Origin: Jiella soli
GTDB taxonomy: Bacteria; Pseudomonadota; Alphaproteobacteria; Rhizobiales; Rhizobiaceae
Direction: 5' to 3'
DNA length: 64,000 nucleotides
Assembly: GCF_020615385.1 (NCBI RefSeq)
Contig: NZ_JAJAVB010000037.1
Location: 1-64,000, forward strand
Positions 20,982 through 30,760 of this stretch are shown piece after piece. Made by a program: the position numbers and the translations under genes. Numbering within the stretch: position 1 is the first letter of the stretch; the number at the start of each line of letters is the position of its first letter. Below the pieces are notes generated by a model that was not told where the DNA came from, did no database searches, and saw only the letters and a program-made list of their open reading frames with translations.

Positions 20982-22399
20982 CGGGGTCCGGCATCGGCGG
21001 CTCCGGCGGACCCGTTCGCCAGGGGCGAGCGCAGGGCCTGTTCCAGGACGTCGAAGACGCGCTCGTCCCCCATCTGCGCCACGTTGAAGCGCATGAAGCC
21101 ATCGGCGTTCTGCGAAACGCTGAAGACGTTTCCGGGCGCCAGCACGACACTGTCAGCGATCGCCGTCCGGGCGAGATCGGAAGCGTCCCGACCGGGCGGC
21201 ATGGCGCACCAGAGGTAGAAGCCGCCGCGCGGCATCAGCCAGGGCACCATTCCGAGACGGCCGAGACGGGCTGCCGTCTCCCGCCGCGCCCGCGCCAGCC
21301 GCCGGCGCAAACCATCCATCTGCTTGCGATAGCCGCCGTCGCTGAGAACGTTGAAGATCAGTTCGGCCGCGAACGGGCTGACCGCCCCGAAGTTCGTCGC
21401 GATCTGCAGGTCGATCAGCGCCTCGATCCAATCCGGCCTTGCCGCGATGTAGCCGCAGCGGATCGATGCAGACAGCGTCTTGGAAAAGCTGCCGACGCGG
21501 ATCACCTGCGAAAGGCCGTCCAGCACCGCCAGCCGCACCGAGGGCTCAGGCTCGAAATCGGCGAAGATGTCGTCCTCGACGATGACCATGTCGTGGCGGG
21601 CGGCAACAGTCAGGATCCGGTGCGCCTTCTGCGGGCTGAGCGTCGCCGTGGTCGGGTTATGGATGGCGGAATTGGTGATGTAGAGGCGGGGGCGGCTGCG
21701 TTCGACGGCTGCGGCGAAGGCTTCGACGTCTGGCCCCGTCGGCGTCGCGGGAACGCCGACGACGACCGCGCGATGAGCCCGCAGCAGAGCCCGAAAGTTG
21801 AAGTAGCAGGGATCGTCGACCAGCACCGAGTCGCCGGGCGTGATGAGCAGGCGGCAGATCAGGTCGATGGCCTGCGTGCCCGACCCCGTCAGGAGTATCT
21901 GATCGGGAGGGACTTCCAACCCTTCGACCGCGAACTGGCGCGCCAGGAGACGGCGCAGCGCGAAGGATCCGCGTGCCGAGCCGTAGTCGAACAGCGTGCT
22001 CTCCTCCGCCCTGGCAAGCGAGCGGACGGCGCGCCGAAGGGCGCCCGCCGGCAGCCAATCCGCCGGCAGCCAGCCGCAGCCCGGCTTGGCGGCGCCTGGA
22101 CCGGTATCGAGAGACTGTCGCGAGACCCAGAGCGGGTCAACCTCCCGCTCGAGCTTCGGACCGATGTCGGCAAGCGTCATCGGCTGGGTGGCGGTGGAAA
22201 CGTAGAAACCCGAACCACGGCGAGCGTGGATCACGCCGTCTGCCGCAAGACGATCATAGGCTTCCACGACGGTCGAGGGAGAGATGCCCATCTCGGCCGC
22301 GAAGCTGCGGATCGAGGGCAGCCGATCGCCGGCAGTCAGAGCCCGGCTCGCGATCCTGCGGCGGATCGCCTCCATCGCCTGGACGGTCAGAGCGACCAT
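20969..22399 (-). CDS. MocR-type regulator (GntR HTH fused to aminotransferase fold)
   Basis: This is a 476-aa two-domain protein. The N-terminal ~70 residues form a GntR winged helix ([31 protein letters not shown]). The remainder is a class I aminotransferase-like domain with the PLP lysine in [17 protein letters not shown]. Such regulators sense PLP or amino compounds. ATG 22399 is chosen because GTGGAG lies six bases ahead. The frame stays open upstream but crosses the neighbour's promoter. The gene is divergent from an EamA transporter gene, and both probably use the repeats at 22425-22470. Confidence 0.92.
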   Translation of the reverse strand: MVALTVQAMEAIRRRIASRALTAGDRLPSIRSFAAEMGISPSTVVEAYDRLAADGVIHARRGSGFYVSTATQPMTLADIGPKLEREVDPLWVSRQSLDTGPGAAKPGCGWLPADWLPAGALRRAVRSLARAEESTLFDYGSARGSFALRRLLARQFAVEGLEVPPDQILLTGSGTQAIDLICRLLITPGDSVLVDDPCYFNFRALLRAHRAVVVGVPATPTGPDVEAFAAAVERSRPRLYITNSAIHNPTTATLSPQKAHRILTVAARHDMVIVEDDIFADFEPEPSVRLAVLDGLSQVIRVGSFSKTLSASIRCGYIAARPDWIEALIDLQIATNFGAVSPFAAELIFNVLSDGGYRKQMDGLRRRLARARRETAARLGRLGMVPWLMPRGGFYLWCAMPPGRDASDLARTAIADSVVLAPGNVFSVSQNADGFMRFNVAQMGDERVFDVLEQALRSPLANGSAGAADAGPRQPG

Positions 22400-22424
22400 A
22401 CGCGTCTCCACGAAGAACGAGCCA

Positions 22425-22470
22425 GATTGTATCGGCGCGCGTGACCATACAGTTTGGCCCGATTGTATGG
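22425..22470. promoter_or_regulatory. Probable MocR operator between the regulator and EamA genes
   Basis: Two identical direct repeats GATTGTAT lie at 22425-22432 and 22461-22468, 36 bases apart. An inverted copy pairs CCATACA (22445-22451) with TGTATGG (22464-22470). MocR proteins such as PdxR and GabR bind sites made of direct and inverted repeats in just this divergent position, so an operator is the likely role. Confidence 0.7.
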
Positions 22471-22535
22471 AAGTGTCTCTGGGTCCGTTCTCCCCGCTCG
22501 CGCTAGCACTCCAGCAGAGCAAACGGGGGAGCGAG

Positions 22536-23396
22536 ATGCGAACGGAAGCGGACGGATGGATCAGCGGCCTCTTGGGCGTCGTGATCTTCAGCGGCTCGCT
22601 GCCCGCGACCCGCGTGGCGGTCGCCGGCTTTTCGCCGCTGTTCCTCACCTCGGCGAGGGCCGTCATCGCTGCGGCGCTGGCGCTCTGCCTCCTGGCCACG
22701 CTGCGCCAGAAGCGGCCGGCCCGTGCCGACGTCGGCTCCCTCATCGTCGTAGCGCTCGGGGTGGTCGTCGGCTTCCCGCTTCTGACCGCCCTCGCCCTCC
22801 AGCATGTCACGGCGGCGCATTCGATCGTCTTCATCGGACTTCTGCCGATCTCGACCGCTCTCTTCGGCGTCCTGCGCGGCGGCGACCGGCCGAAACCGGC
22901 CTTCTGGGTGTTCTCCGCATTAGGAAGCGCGTTGGTGGCCGGCTTCGCGCTGTCCCGGAGCTCGTCCGGGTCGGTACCGGGCGATTGTCTGATGCTGGCG
23001 GCGATCGTCGTCTGCGGCCTCGGCTACGCCGAAGGCGCCTCGCTGGCGCGTCGTCTCGGCGGATGGCAGGTGATCTCCTGGGCGCTCGCCATCGCCCTGC
23101 CGGTCATGACGGTCGCCACCCTCCTGACGCTGCCGACGCATTGGGGCGCGATCGCTCCCTCGGCCTGGCTCGGCCTCGGCTATGTCTCGGTCTTCAGCAT
23201 GCTGATCGGGTTCGTCTTCTGGTATCGGGGCCTGGCGCTGGGCGGCATTGCCGGCGTCAGCCAGCTTCAGCTCCTGCAGCCCTTCTTCGGCCTCGCGCTT
23301 GCGGGCCTCCTTCTGGGCGAACCGGTCGACTGGCTCATGGCGACGATCTGCGGCGTCGTCGTCCTCTGCGTCGCCGGAGCCAAGCGCTTTGCATGA
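22536..23396 (+). CDS. EamA/DMT-family transporter
   Basis: This is a 286-aa drug/metabolite-type exporter with ten predicted membrane segments in two EamA repeats. The first repeat starts at ISGLLGVVIFSGSLPATR and the second at GDCLMLAAIVVCGLGYAEG. The start ATG 22536 follows GGGGGAG at good spacing. It is transcribed divergently from the MocR regulator, which probably controls it. MocR-linked EamA proteins often export amino acids or related metabolites. The substrate cannot be told from the sequence. Confidence 0.9.
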   Translation: MRTEADGWISGLLGVVIFSGSLPATRVAVAGFSPLFLTSARAVIAAALALCLLATLRQKRPARADVGSLIVVALGVVVGFPLLTALALQHVTAAHSIVFIGLLPISTALFGVLRGGDRPKPAFWVFSALGSALVAGFALSRSSSGSVPGDCLMLAAIVVCGLGYAEGASLARRLGGWQVISWALAIALPVMTVATLLTLPTHWGAIAPSAWLGLGYVSVFSMLIGFVFWYRGLALGGIAGVSQLQLLQPFFGLALAGLLLGEPVDWLMATICGVVVLCVAGAKRFA

Positions 23397-23420
23397 CGGC
23401 CAAGATCGACGCTTCCGTGC

Positions 23421-24056
23421 TCACATCAGCCTGACGCCGGTGACGTCCATCACCGCGCCGTAGCTGACCAGGGAGCTGACGACCATGAGCGCGGTGATCG
23501 CCGTGGCGCCGGCGAAATCCTTGCCGATCGAGAAGAAGATCAGCCGCATGGTCAGCGCGATCGAGGCGATGGTGACGAGAAGCCCGACCACTGCGGTTGC
23601 CTCGTTCTGCCCGAACAGCATCAGAATCACCCAGTAGGGCGCGAAGGCCCAGGCAAGCAGCGCCCCGCCCCAATTGGTCGCGATGACCAGCGGCGCGATC
23701 TTCTTCGAATAGCCGATATGTCTGGCCGTGATCATCAGGATGAAGATCGGCAGCAGCCAGGCGAGGAGATCGGCGAAGGCATGAGCGCCATAGACGTGAA
23801 GCACGCCGAGTTCTGCCCGCGGCCCCACCCGCTCGACCCCCTCGAACTCGACCCAGGACAGCGCCACCGGCGGCAGCGCGACGATGATCGCGGAAAACGA
23901 CTGCCAGAACCCGTCGGCCGAGACGTCGAGCCGCCGGAGCCCGTCGGTCTTGCCCGCCATCAGCAGGAGCGCACCGGAGAAGAAGCGGACGATGTCCTCG
24001 AAGCCCGGCACCAGATCAGGCGTCGGCGGCGAACCAGCGGGCGATGAAGGTTTCAT
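23421..24056 (-). CDS. Conserved membrane protein overlapping dapE
   Basis: This is a 211-aa protein with about five membrane helices: ~25-40 (weak), ~50-65, ~95-115, ~125-150 and ~155-205 (probably two). The start lies 41 bases inside the end of dapE, so translation is probably coupled. The gene order dapE plus a membrane protein occurs in other members of this order. No catalytic motif or transporter signature is visible. I do not recognise a characterised family. Confidence 0.78.
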   Translation of the reverse strand: MKPSSPAGSPPTPDLVPGFEDIVRFFSGALLLMAGKTDGLRRLDVSADGFWQSFSAIIVALPPVALSWVEFEGVERVGPRAELGVLHVYGAHAFADLLAWLLPIFILMITARHIGYSKKIAPLVIATNWGGALLAWAFAPYWVILMLFGQNEATAVVGLLVTIASIALTMRLIFFSIGKDFAGATAITALMVVSSLVSYGAVMDVTGVRLM

Positions 24057-25209
24057 AGATCCTCGTCAGTCCTTCCAGATCGGCAAGGGCAACGCGCTCA
24101 TTGGACATGTGCATGGTCTTGCCGACAAGTCCGAATTCGACAACCGGGCAATGATCCTTGATGAAGCGTGCGTCGGACGTGCCGCCCGAGGTCGACAGCT
24201 CGGGACGACGGCCGGTCACGGCCTCCACGGCATCCGACAGCGCCTGCGTCAACGGGCCGCTCCTGGTGAAGAAGACCGGCGACGGACGATCGCGCCAGAC
24301 GATTTCCACAGCGGCCGGCGCCCGCCCCGGCCGCAGGCGCGTGTCCTCCGCAGCGAGCCTGATCCGGTCCTCGAGTTCCGCCTTCAGCGTCTCCGGCGTC
24401 CAGGCGTCGGAAAAGCGAACGTTGAAGAACAGGCGGCACCGCGCCGGGATGACGTTGACCGAAGGGTTTCCCGTTTCGATGGCGGTGATCTCGAGGTTCG
24501 ACGGCTGGAACCGCTCCGAGCCCGCGTCGAGCGGCTCTGCCAGAAGGCGGTCGGCGATCGAAAGAACCGCACGGACGGGATTGTCGGCAAGATGCGGATA
24601 GGCGACGTGGCCCTGGCGGCCGGTGACCCGCACCTCTGCCGACAGCGAGCCGCGCCGGCCGACCTTGATCATGTCCCCCAGCGCATCCGGATTGGTCGGC
24701 TCGCCGAGGAGGCAGGCATCGAACCGCTCGCCCTTCTCCCCCGCCCATTCGAGGAGCTTTGCCGTGCCGTTGATCCCCGGCCCCTCCTCGTCGCCGGTGA
24801 TCAGGAGCGAGACCTGGCCGTCCGGCGCGCCATGCTTCGCCGCGTGCCGCGCATAGGCCGCGACGAAGGCCGCGATGCCGCCCTTCATGTCGACGGCGCC
24901 GCGGCCGATCATCTCGCCATCGACGATCGCGGCGGAAAATGGCCCTTTCGACCAGTCGGCCTCCTCGCCCGGCGGAACTACATCGGTGTGGCCGGCAAAG
25001 ACGAGATGGGGTCCCGTCGCCCCAACCTTGGCGAAGAGGTTCTCGACATCCGGAGTGCCCGGCTCCGAAAATACCGGTCGCGCGACGGAAAAGCCGAGCG
25101 GCGTCAACAGATCTTCCATGACCGCGAGCGCGCCCGCCTCCTGCGGGGTCACCGACGGGCATCTGATAAGACGGGCAAGGACGGCGGCGGGATCGGTCGG
25201 GTCGGTCAT
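24016..25209 (-). CDS. dapE: Succinyl-diaminopimelate desuccinylase
   Basis: This 397-aa M20-family zinc enzyme makes LL-diaminopimelate for lysine and peptidoglycan. The metal ligands are visible in FAGHTDVVPPG (His), GAVDMKGGIAAF (bridging Asp), TGDEEGPGINGT (catalytic and metal Glu pair) and the C-terminal GGTSDARF region. ATG 25209 gives MTDPTDPAAVLARLI. It works with dapD, located 2.1 kb further on. A membrane-protein gene overlaps its 3' end. Confidence 0.97.
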   Translation of the reverse strand: MTDPTDPAAVLARLIRCPSVTPQEAGALAVMEDLLTPLGFSVARPVFSEPGTPDVENLFAKVGATGPHLVFAGHTDVVPPGEEADWSKGPFSAAIVDGEMIGRGAVDMKGGIAAFVAAYARHAAKHGAPDGQVSLLITGDEEGPGINGTAKLLEWAGEKGERFDACLLGEPTNPDALGDMIKVGRRGSLSAEVRVTGRQGHVAYPHLADNPVRAVLSIADRLLAEPLDAGSERFQPSNLEITAIETGNPSVNVIPARCRLFFNVRFSDAWTPETLKAELEDRIRLAAEDTRLRPGRAPAAVEIVWRDRPSPVFFTRSGPLTQALSDAVEAVTGRRPELSTSGGTSDARFIKDHCPVVEFGLVGKTMHMSNERVALADLEGLTRIYETFIARWFAADA

Positions 25210-25368
25210 CGGTGCGGGACATAGAGCAATTGATGCAGCGCGGCCACAGGACCTCAAAGAGAGTAACAGTCCGTTAATATGTGACATGAGTGCGGCAGGC
25301 TCGGCCACTGTTCCGCCCCGATTGGACGGGAGACCGGCGGCTGGGGAAGAGTGACGAGTGAGGGCCTC

Positions 25369-26448
25369 ATGGAATCCGATCGAGGTGAGACCGGCGCAGT
25401 CGGCGCTTGCGCGCTGCGCCTCGTGCCGCTGGTGGCGATTCTGTCGGTGTTCGGAGGCTGCCTTGCCGATGGGCCGGGCGGCGGGCCGCTCGGGGTGAAC
25501 TTCGCTGCCGACTCGGCACAGCAGCGCTCCGGCGGGACGGAAGTCGCCGCCGCGGACGAGACGGCCGGCGAAGAGACAGACGGGCGCTCCGGCCGGGTGA
25601 TCAAGGCTTCGGCCTCGGACCGGCGGATTGCCGAGCGGGAGGCCGCCGCCGAAAGCGGAACCATCTCGGGAAGCGCCGCGATCGACCGGCTGATCGAGAA
25701 ACATGCCAAAGAGAACGACATTCCGCCTGCCCTCGCCTATGCCGTGGTCCGGGTCGAGAGCCGCTACAATCCGCGCGCCCACGGCGTCGGCGTCTACGGC
25801 CTGTCGCAGATCAAGCCGGCGACGGCCCGCAGCCTCGGCTTTTCCGGCCCGGCAAGCGCCCTTTACGACCCCGACGTCAATCTCACCTACGGCATGCGGT
25901 ATCTGAAGGGCGCCTGGGAACAAGGCGGCCACGACGTCTGCCGCGCGGCGATGAAATACAAGGGCGGCCACCGGACCACGCATATGAGCCGGGCCGCCGC
26001 ACGCTACTGTTCCGCCGTCAAGGCGCATATGGCGGCGATCGCGCAGCGCCGGCAGAAGGGCGACGATGGCGAATCGAAGGGTCTGCTCGACACGCTCGTC
26101 GCGGCCGTAGCCCCAGCGGAAGAACCGGCTGAGACTGCATCCGAGACGCCGCATGCGCCGGCGAGGACCAAGGCAGCAGCCGCGGCGAAGGTGCCTGCCC
26201 CGCGTGGCCGCGATGCCAATGACCGGAAGGACTCGCTCGTCTCCGCCGCAGCCTTCGCGCCGGCAGACGCGCGAGCCATTCCGGTGCCAGGCGAGCAGTC
26301 GAGGCGTGCGGAGCCGGCCAAGGCTCCCGAGCGCAAGAAGCAGGCCGTCGCGGCGACAGAGCCGGACAAGGGTGCGCGGCCGGCAGAGCCGAAGGTCAAG
26401 GTCGCCGAGGACAGTTTGGCGGCCCGGATGGCCGGCTTCGGCGAATAG
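25369..26448 (+). CDS. Lytic transglycosylase, probable lipoprotein
   Basis: This ~359-aa protein cuts peptidoglycan glycan strands. The N-terminus has a hydrophobic stretch ending in VFGGC, a degenerate lipobox, which suggests an outer-membrane lipoprotein. The SLT/GEWL-like domain (~residues 105-215) carries the catalytic glutamate in VVRVESRYNP, the GLSQIKPATA motif, and the MKYKGGHRT block in place of the usual YN(A/G)G. The C-terminal ~130 residues are Ala/Pro/Lys-rich and low in complexity. ATG 25369 is preferred (AGGG five bases ahead). A GTG at 25351 is an alternative. Confidence 0.9.
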   Translation: MESDRGETGAVGACALRLVPLVAILSVFGGCLADGPGGGPLGVNFAADSAQQRSGGTEVAAADETAGEETDGRSGRVIKASASDRRIAEREAAAESGTISGSAAIDRLIEKHAKENDIPPALAYAVVRVESRYNPRAHGVGVYGLSQIKPATARSLGFSGPASALYDPDVNLTYGMRYLKGAWEQGGHDVCRAAMKYKGGHRTTHMSRAAARYCSAVKAHMAAIAQRRQKGDDGESKGLLDTLVAAVAPAEEPAETASETPHAPARTKAAAAAKVPAPRGRDANDRKDSLVSAAAFAPADARAIPVPGEQSRRAEPAKAPERKKQAVAATEPDKGARPAEPKVKVAEDSLAARMAGFGE

Positions 26449-26536
26449 CCCGCGATGGACCTTCGCGGACCCGAATAGAGCGCTGCGAACGAAGATTGGC
26501 TCCGTGCAACCCGGAAGCCTTGCGCGGCCGTGAGAG

Positions 26537-27310
26537 TCAGCCCGCCCGGTCGGTGACGACCAGCATCGGGCCGAGCCGATCCCGGCGATAATCGATGCCG
26601 CCGGCGGGATAGAGCAGGCTGGAGACGTGGCCGTCGAAGAACAGAGCGTCCCGGCAGCCCAGCCGGTCGCGGAAGACGACGGCGAAGTCCCAAAAATTCA
26701 CCGGCGAGCGCGACAGGACGAGATGGACCGTGCGGCCCTCGTCGCCGGCGCACACGCCGTTGCGCACATAGCGGCTGTCCGATCCTTCGATGAAGCGCGG
26801 ATGCAGTTTGCCATCGACGAGGAGCATGGGCCCGGACTGGGTGGCGAGTTCGGGACGATGGCGGCCGGCGCGATAGCGACCGGTCTCCGCGACATGGGCG
26901 CGCCCGTCCTCGATGTAGAAGATGCCGTTCGGGTGCATGGAGAAATTGCCGGTCCCTGCCCCGGTCACGGCGTCCTTCAGCTTGCGCCCGTCCTGGACCG
27001 CGAGGCCGACCGGGCGGCGGTCCTCGTGATACATGCCGGCATTCATGATCAGCCGGACCGGCGCATCGCCAAGGCTCGCGGCCGCCTTGTCGAAGGTCCC
27101 GTACGGTTCGCCCGCCGCGTCCTCGGCGCGCAGCGCGATCCGGTAGCGCGACAGCGGCACGTCGCAGACGATGTATTCGACGCCGCCCGCGCGCTCGATG
27201 CGGCAGAGGCCGTCATGATCGGCCGGCAGCGAGGGCACGCCAGAGAACAGTCCGAACAGCCCGCCGGCGGCCAGGAAGGATAGCGGCCAGATCGAAAGAA
27301 GTCTGGGCAT
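26537..27310 (-). CDS. Phosphodiester glycosidase (NAGPA / DUF2233) family protein
   Basis: This 257-aa exported protein has an N-terminal signal or anchor segment (~residues 5-25). The family landmarks are MNAGMYHED, NFSMHPNGIFY, TQSGPMLLVDG, and the C-terminal LFFDGHVSSLLYP, which matches the conserved DGG-S region. Relatives include YigE and the human uncovering enzyme, which cleave sugar phosphodiesters. The bacterial substrate, possibly a cell-envelope glycopolymer, is unknown. The gene converges with the lytic transglycosylase gene and lies downstream of dapD on the same strand. Confidence 0.88.
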   Translation of the reverse strand: MPRLLSIWPLSFLAAGGLFGLFSGVPSLPADHDGLCRIERAGGVEYIVCDVPLSRYRIALRAEDAAGEPYGTFDKAAASLGDAPVRLIMNAGMYHEDRRPVGLAVQDGRKLKDAVTGAGTGNFSMHPNGIFYIEDGRAHVAETGRYRAGRHRPELATQSGPMLLVDGKLHPRFIEGSDSRYVRNGVCAGDEGRTVHLVLSRSPVNFWDFAVVFRDRLGCRDALFFDGHVSSLLYPAGGIDYRRDRLGPMLVVTDRAG

Positions 27311-27352
27311 GGAAACGGGATCCTCGGACGCAGCTGCGTCCGTCCTGCCGGT

Positions 27353-28207
27353 TCAGCTTCGAAGCAGCTCGTTGATCGACGTCTTGGAGCGCGTGCGCTC
27401 ATCGACGCGCTTGACGATGACGGCGCAGTAGAGGCTCGGGCCGGGCTCGCCGTTCCCCATCGGCTTGCCGGGCATGGCGCCAGCGACGACCACCGAATAG
27501 GGCGGCACCTCGCCATAGGTGACCGAGCCGGTGGCGCGGTCGACGATCTTGGTGGACTGGCCGATATAGACGCCCATGCCGAGGACGGAGCCCTCGCGGA
27601 CGATGCAGCCCTCGACCACCTCGGAGCGCGCGCCGATGAAGCAATTGTCCTCGATGATGGTCGGGCCGGCCTGCAGCGGCTCGAGCACGCCACCGATGCC
27701 GACGCCGCCGGACAGATGCACGTTCTTGCCGATCTGGGCGCAGGAGCCGACCGTCGCCCAGCCGTCGACCATCGAACCCGTGTCCACATAGGCGCCGAGA
27801 TTGACGAAGGACGGCATCAGGACGACGTCCTTGCCGATGAAGGAGCCCCTGCGGACGATAGAGCCGGGGACCGCCCGGAAGCCTGCCTCGCGGAAACGAT
27901 TCTCGCCCCAGCCGGCAAACTTGGAGGGGACCTTGTCCCACCAGGTGGCGCCGCCGGCGCCGCCCTCGATGACGCTCATGTCGTTGAGCCGGAAGGACAG
28001 GAGCACCGCCTTCTTCAGCCATTGGTGCACGGTCCAGGCGCCGTCCTCGCCACGCGTCGCGACACGCGCCTCGCCGTTGTCCAGAAGCTTCAGCGCCGCA
28101 TCCACCGCGTCCCGCACTTCGCCCGTCGTCGAGGCGGAAATCCGGTCGCGCTCCTCGAAGGCACGGTCGATCGTCGATTCGAGAGCGGCGCGGTCGGGCG
28201 CGGTCAT
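27353..28207 (-). CDS. dapD: Tetrahydrodipicolinate N-succinyltransferase
   Basis: This 284-aa trimeric enzyme succinylates tetrahydrodipicolinate in the lysine/DAP pathway. A left-handed beta-helix of hexapeptide repeats runs from ~residue 115 to 245 (e.g. [19 protein letters not shown]). The N-terminal helical domain and the C-terminal [13 protein letters not shown] tail are typical. A GAGGAG ribosome site precedes the ATG. It supplies substrate for dapE, 2.1 kb away on the same strand. Confidence 0.97.
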   Translation of the reverse strand: MTAPDRAALESTIDRAFEERDRISASTTGEVRDAVDAALKLLDNGEARVATRGEDGAWTVHQWLKKAVLLSFRLNDMSVIEGGAGGATWWDKVPSKFAGWGENRFREAGFRAVPGSIVRRGSFIGKDVVLMPSFVNLGAYVDTGSMVDGWATVGSCAQIGKNVHLSGGVGIGGVLEPLQAGPTIIEDNCFIGARSEVVEGCIVREGSVLGMGVYIGQSTKIVDRATGSVTYGEVPPYSVVVAGAMPGKPMGNGEPGPSLYCAVIVKRVDERTRSKTSINELLRS

Positions 28208-28379
28208 CGGCAGGGCTCCTCGGTCAGCGGGAATCTGCGGGGATCGGCCCCGCCAGTCGGCGCGGACCGTAGTGGATGGTCAGGAAAGCGTCAACGAAGC
28301 GCGAGCGGCCGAAAAGCCGGTCGAGGGCGGCCCGGATTCGGTCGCGCAGCCACCGGTCTCAAGCCCGGAAACCAGCCCG

Positions 28380-30041
28380 TCAGGCCGCCCCTGCGAGGCT
28401 CCCCTCCAGCGCCGCACGGATCAGCTCGCGCGTCTCGCAGATGCCGTAGAGCGCCACGAACGAGCCGAAGCGCGGACCCCGCTCCTGGCCGAGGAGGATC
28501 TGGTAGAGCGCCTGGAACCATTCCACCGAAACGCCGGGGCCGCCTTCCGGTCCCTTCTTCTTCAGGTCCTGATAGCGCTCGATCGGGCGGGCGACGTCGA
28601 GCATGGCGTTCTGGATGGTCTCGCCGTCGGCGTCCGCCGGCAGGCCCGCGAGCTTGGCGTCGAGTTTCTCCAGCGCCCGGCGCTCGACATCGTCCGGCGC
28701 GCGGAACCGCTTCGCCGGCTTCACGAAGTCGTCGTAATAGCGGATGGCATAGCCGACGAGCCGGTCGAGCTCCGGCGCGGTCTCCGGCGTGACACCCGGT
28801 GCGTAGCGGGTGATGAAGCCCCAGAGCGTCGCCTTGTTCGACGCGTTCGAGGCCGAGACGAGGTTGAGCAGCATCGCGAAGGGCACCGGCACGGCGCTCT
28901 CGGGCGGGCGGCCGTCATGGATGTGCCAGACCGGGTTCTGCAGCCGCTGCTTCAGATCCTGGCGCTGATAGGCCGAGACGAATGCGTAATAGTCGTCGAC
29001 CGCCTTCGGGATGACGTCGAAATAGAGCCGCTTCGCCGCCTTCGGCTTGCCGAACATGTAGAAGGCGAGACTCTCCGGCGAGGCATAGGCGAGCCAATCG
29101 TCGATGGTCAGGCCGTTGCCCTTCGACTTGGAGATCTTCTGGCCCTTCTCGTCCAGGAAGAGCTCGTAGTTGAAGCCCTCCGGCGGGTTGGCGCCCAGCG
29201 CCCGGCAGATCTGCGAGGAGAGATTGACGCTGTCGATCAGGTCCTTGCCGGCCATCTCGTAGTCGACACCGAGCGCCGCCCAGCGCATCGCCCAGTCCGC
29301 CTTCCACTGGCACTTCACCGCGCCGCCGGTCACCGCCGTCTCGATCCGCTCGCCGGTGTCGGGGTCGAGATAGGCGATCATTCCCCGCTCGACGTCGCGC
29401 TCGACCATCGGCACCTGCAGGACGATCCCGGTCTTCGGATGGATCGGCAGGAAGGGCGAATAGGTGGCGCGCCGATCGGGCCCGAGCGTCGGCAGGATGA
29501 TCTCCATCACCTCGTCATAGGCGGCGAGCATCGTCAGGAGCGTCGCGTCGAAGCGTCCCGCCGTGTAATATTCGGTCGACGAAGCGAAGGTGTAGTCGAA
29601 GTCGAAACCGTCGAGAAAGGCCCGCAGCCGCGCATTGTTGGCCGCGCCGAAGGACGGGTGCTCGTTCGAGAAGGGATCGGGGACACGCGACAGCGGCTTG
29701 CCGAGATGGCTGAGCATCATGTCGCGGTTCGGAACATTCTCCGGCACCTTGCGCAGGCCGTCCATGTCGTCGGAAAAGCACAGGAGCCGGGTGGGCACGG
29801 CGTCGCCGGTCAGGACGCGGAAGGCATGCCGCACCATCGAGGTCCGCGCGACCTCCCCGAACGTCCCGATATGCGGCAGGCCGGACGGGCCGTAGCCGGT
29901 CTCGAACAGCACCTCCGCCGGCATTCCCGACGTCTCGAAGCGCTTGAGAAGCTTTCGTGCCTCCTCGAACGGCCAGGCGTTGGAAGCTATGGCCTCATCA
30001 CGCAGCGTCGCGGCATCGGCATCGATCGGCGGGGTCGGCAT
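28380..30041 (-). CDS. lysS: Lysine--tRNA ligase, class I
   Basis: This 553-aa class I (archaeal-type) LysRS is the form used by many alphaproteobacteria in place of class II LysS. The HIGH motif is HIGT in [14 protein letters not shown] (~residues 52-65). The KMSKS motif is KISKSKGN (~309). The C-terminal helical anticodon-binding region contains the [19 protein letters not shown] block. The gene is divergent from a TerB-like gene and upstream of dapD on the same strand, with a 172-bp gap. Confidence 0.96.
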   Translation of the reverse strand: MPTPPIDADAATLRDEAIASNAWPFEEARKLLKRFETSGMPAEVLFETGYGPSGLPHIGTFGEVARTSMVRHAFRVLTGDAVPTRLLCFSDDMDGLRKVPENVPNRDMMLSHLGKPLSRVPDPFSNEHPSFGAANNARLRAFLDGFDFDYTFASSTEYYTAGRFDATLLTMLAAYDEVMEIILPTLGPDRRATYSPFLPIHPKTGIVLQVPMVERDVERGMIAYLDPDTGERIETAVTGGAVKCQWKADWAMRWAALGVDYEMAGKDLIDSVNLSSQICRALGANPPEGFNYELFLDEKGQKISKSKGNGLTIDDWLAYASPESLAFYMFGKPKAAKRLYFDVIPKAVDDYYAFVSAYQRQDLKQRLQNPVWHIHDGRPPESAVPVPFAMLLNLVSASNASNKATLWGFITRYAPGVTPETAPELDRLVGYAIRYYDDFVKPAKRFRAPDDVERRALEKLDAKLAGLPADADGETIQNAMLDVARPIERYQDLKKKGPEGGPGVSVEWFQALYQILLGQERGPRFGSFVALYGICETRELIRAALEGSLAGAA

Positions 30042-30231
30042 CGTCTGTCCTCAGATCATGGAACGGGGTCGCGGCCGCAGGGGCTGGGCGCCGGTCGCGA
30101 CCGGCCGCACGCGCCACGGACGTCTAGAAAGAAGGCGGCGGGCCGTCAACAAACGCGCTGCCGGCGTCTTGTTGCGTCGCACGAGCATTCCTAGCTTCGG
30201 CTTCCCTTGGAACGCATGGAGGCAGCAGCAG

Positions 30232-30642
30232 ATGGCCGATCTCGAACCGCAAGAGGCGCTGGTCCATTTGATGGTGGCGATGGCCGCCGCGGACGGCGCC
30301 GTCCGCGAGACGGAATTGCGCGAACTGTCGCTGCTCCTGCAGACGCTGCCGGTGTTCTCCGACTTCGACCTCTCCGCCCTCGACGACATGGTCCGCCATT
30401 GCAGCGCCATTCTCGATCGCGAGGACGGCATCGACGAGATCATCGGCAATGTGACGGCCGCCGTCCCGGCAAATCTCTACGAAACCGCCTACGCCCTGGC
30501 CGTTGAAGTCGCCGCCTCGGACGTCAATGCCAACCAGCCGGAACTGCGGTTTCTGGAAATGCTGCGCGACGCGTTCGAGCTCGACCGGCTGACGTCCGGC
30601 GCGATCGAGCACTCGGCGCGGGTGCGCTACCGCCGGCTCTGA
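30232..30642 (+). CDS. TerB-like tellurite-resistance family protein
   Basis: This is a 136-aa all-helical, acidic protein. The TerB-type core MAAADGAVRETELREL (~residues 15-30) and a second half with AVEVAASDVNANQPEL carry the acidic residues that bind metal in this fold. GGAGG lies well placed ahead of the ATG. Real function is unknown: TerB-fold proteins occur in stress and membrane-associated systems, and no other ter gene is present. Confidence 0.85.
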   Translation: MADLEPQEALVHLMVAMAAADGAVRETELRELSLLLQTLPVFSDFDLSALDDMVRHCSAILDREDGIDEIIGNVTAAVPANLYETAYALAVEVAASDVNANQPELRFLEMLRDAFELDRLTSGAIEHSARVRYRRL

Positions 30643-30760
30643 CCCTCACTTGCGCGGGCGCATCCCTTTTCCGGCTCCTGCCCGGAAGCGACGGTCGGTG
30701 CCGCGCCGGCTTTCGGCGCGTTTCGTCGACAGGACCTGCCCCTGAGCCTCCCCTCGTCGG

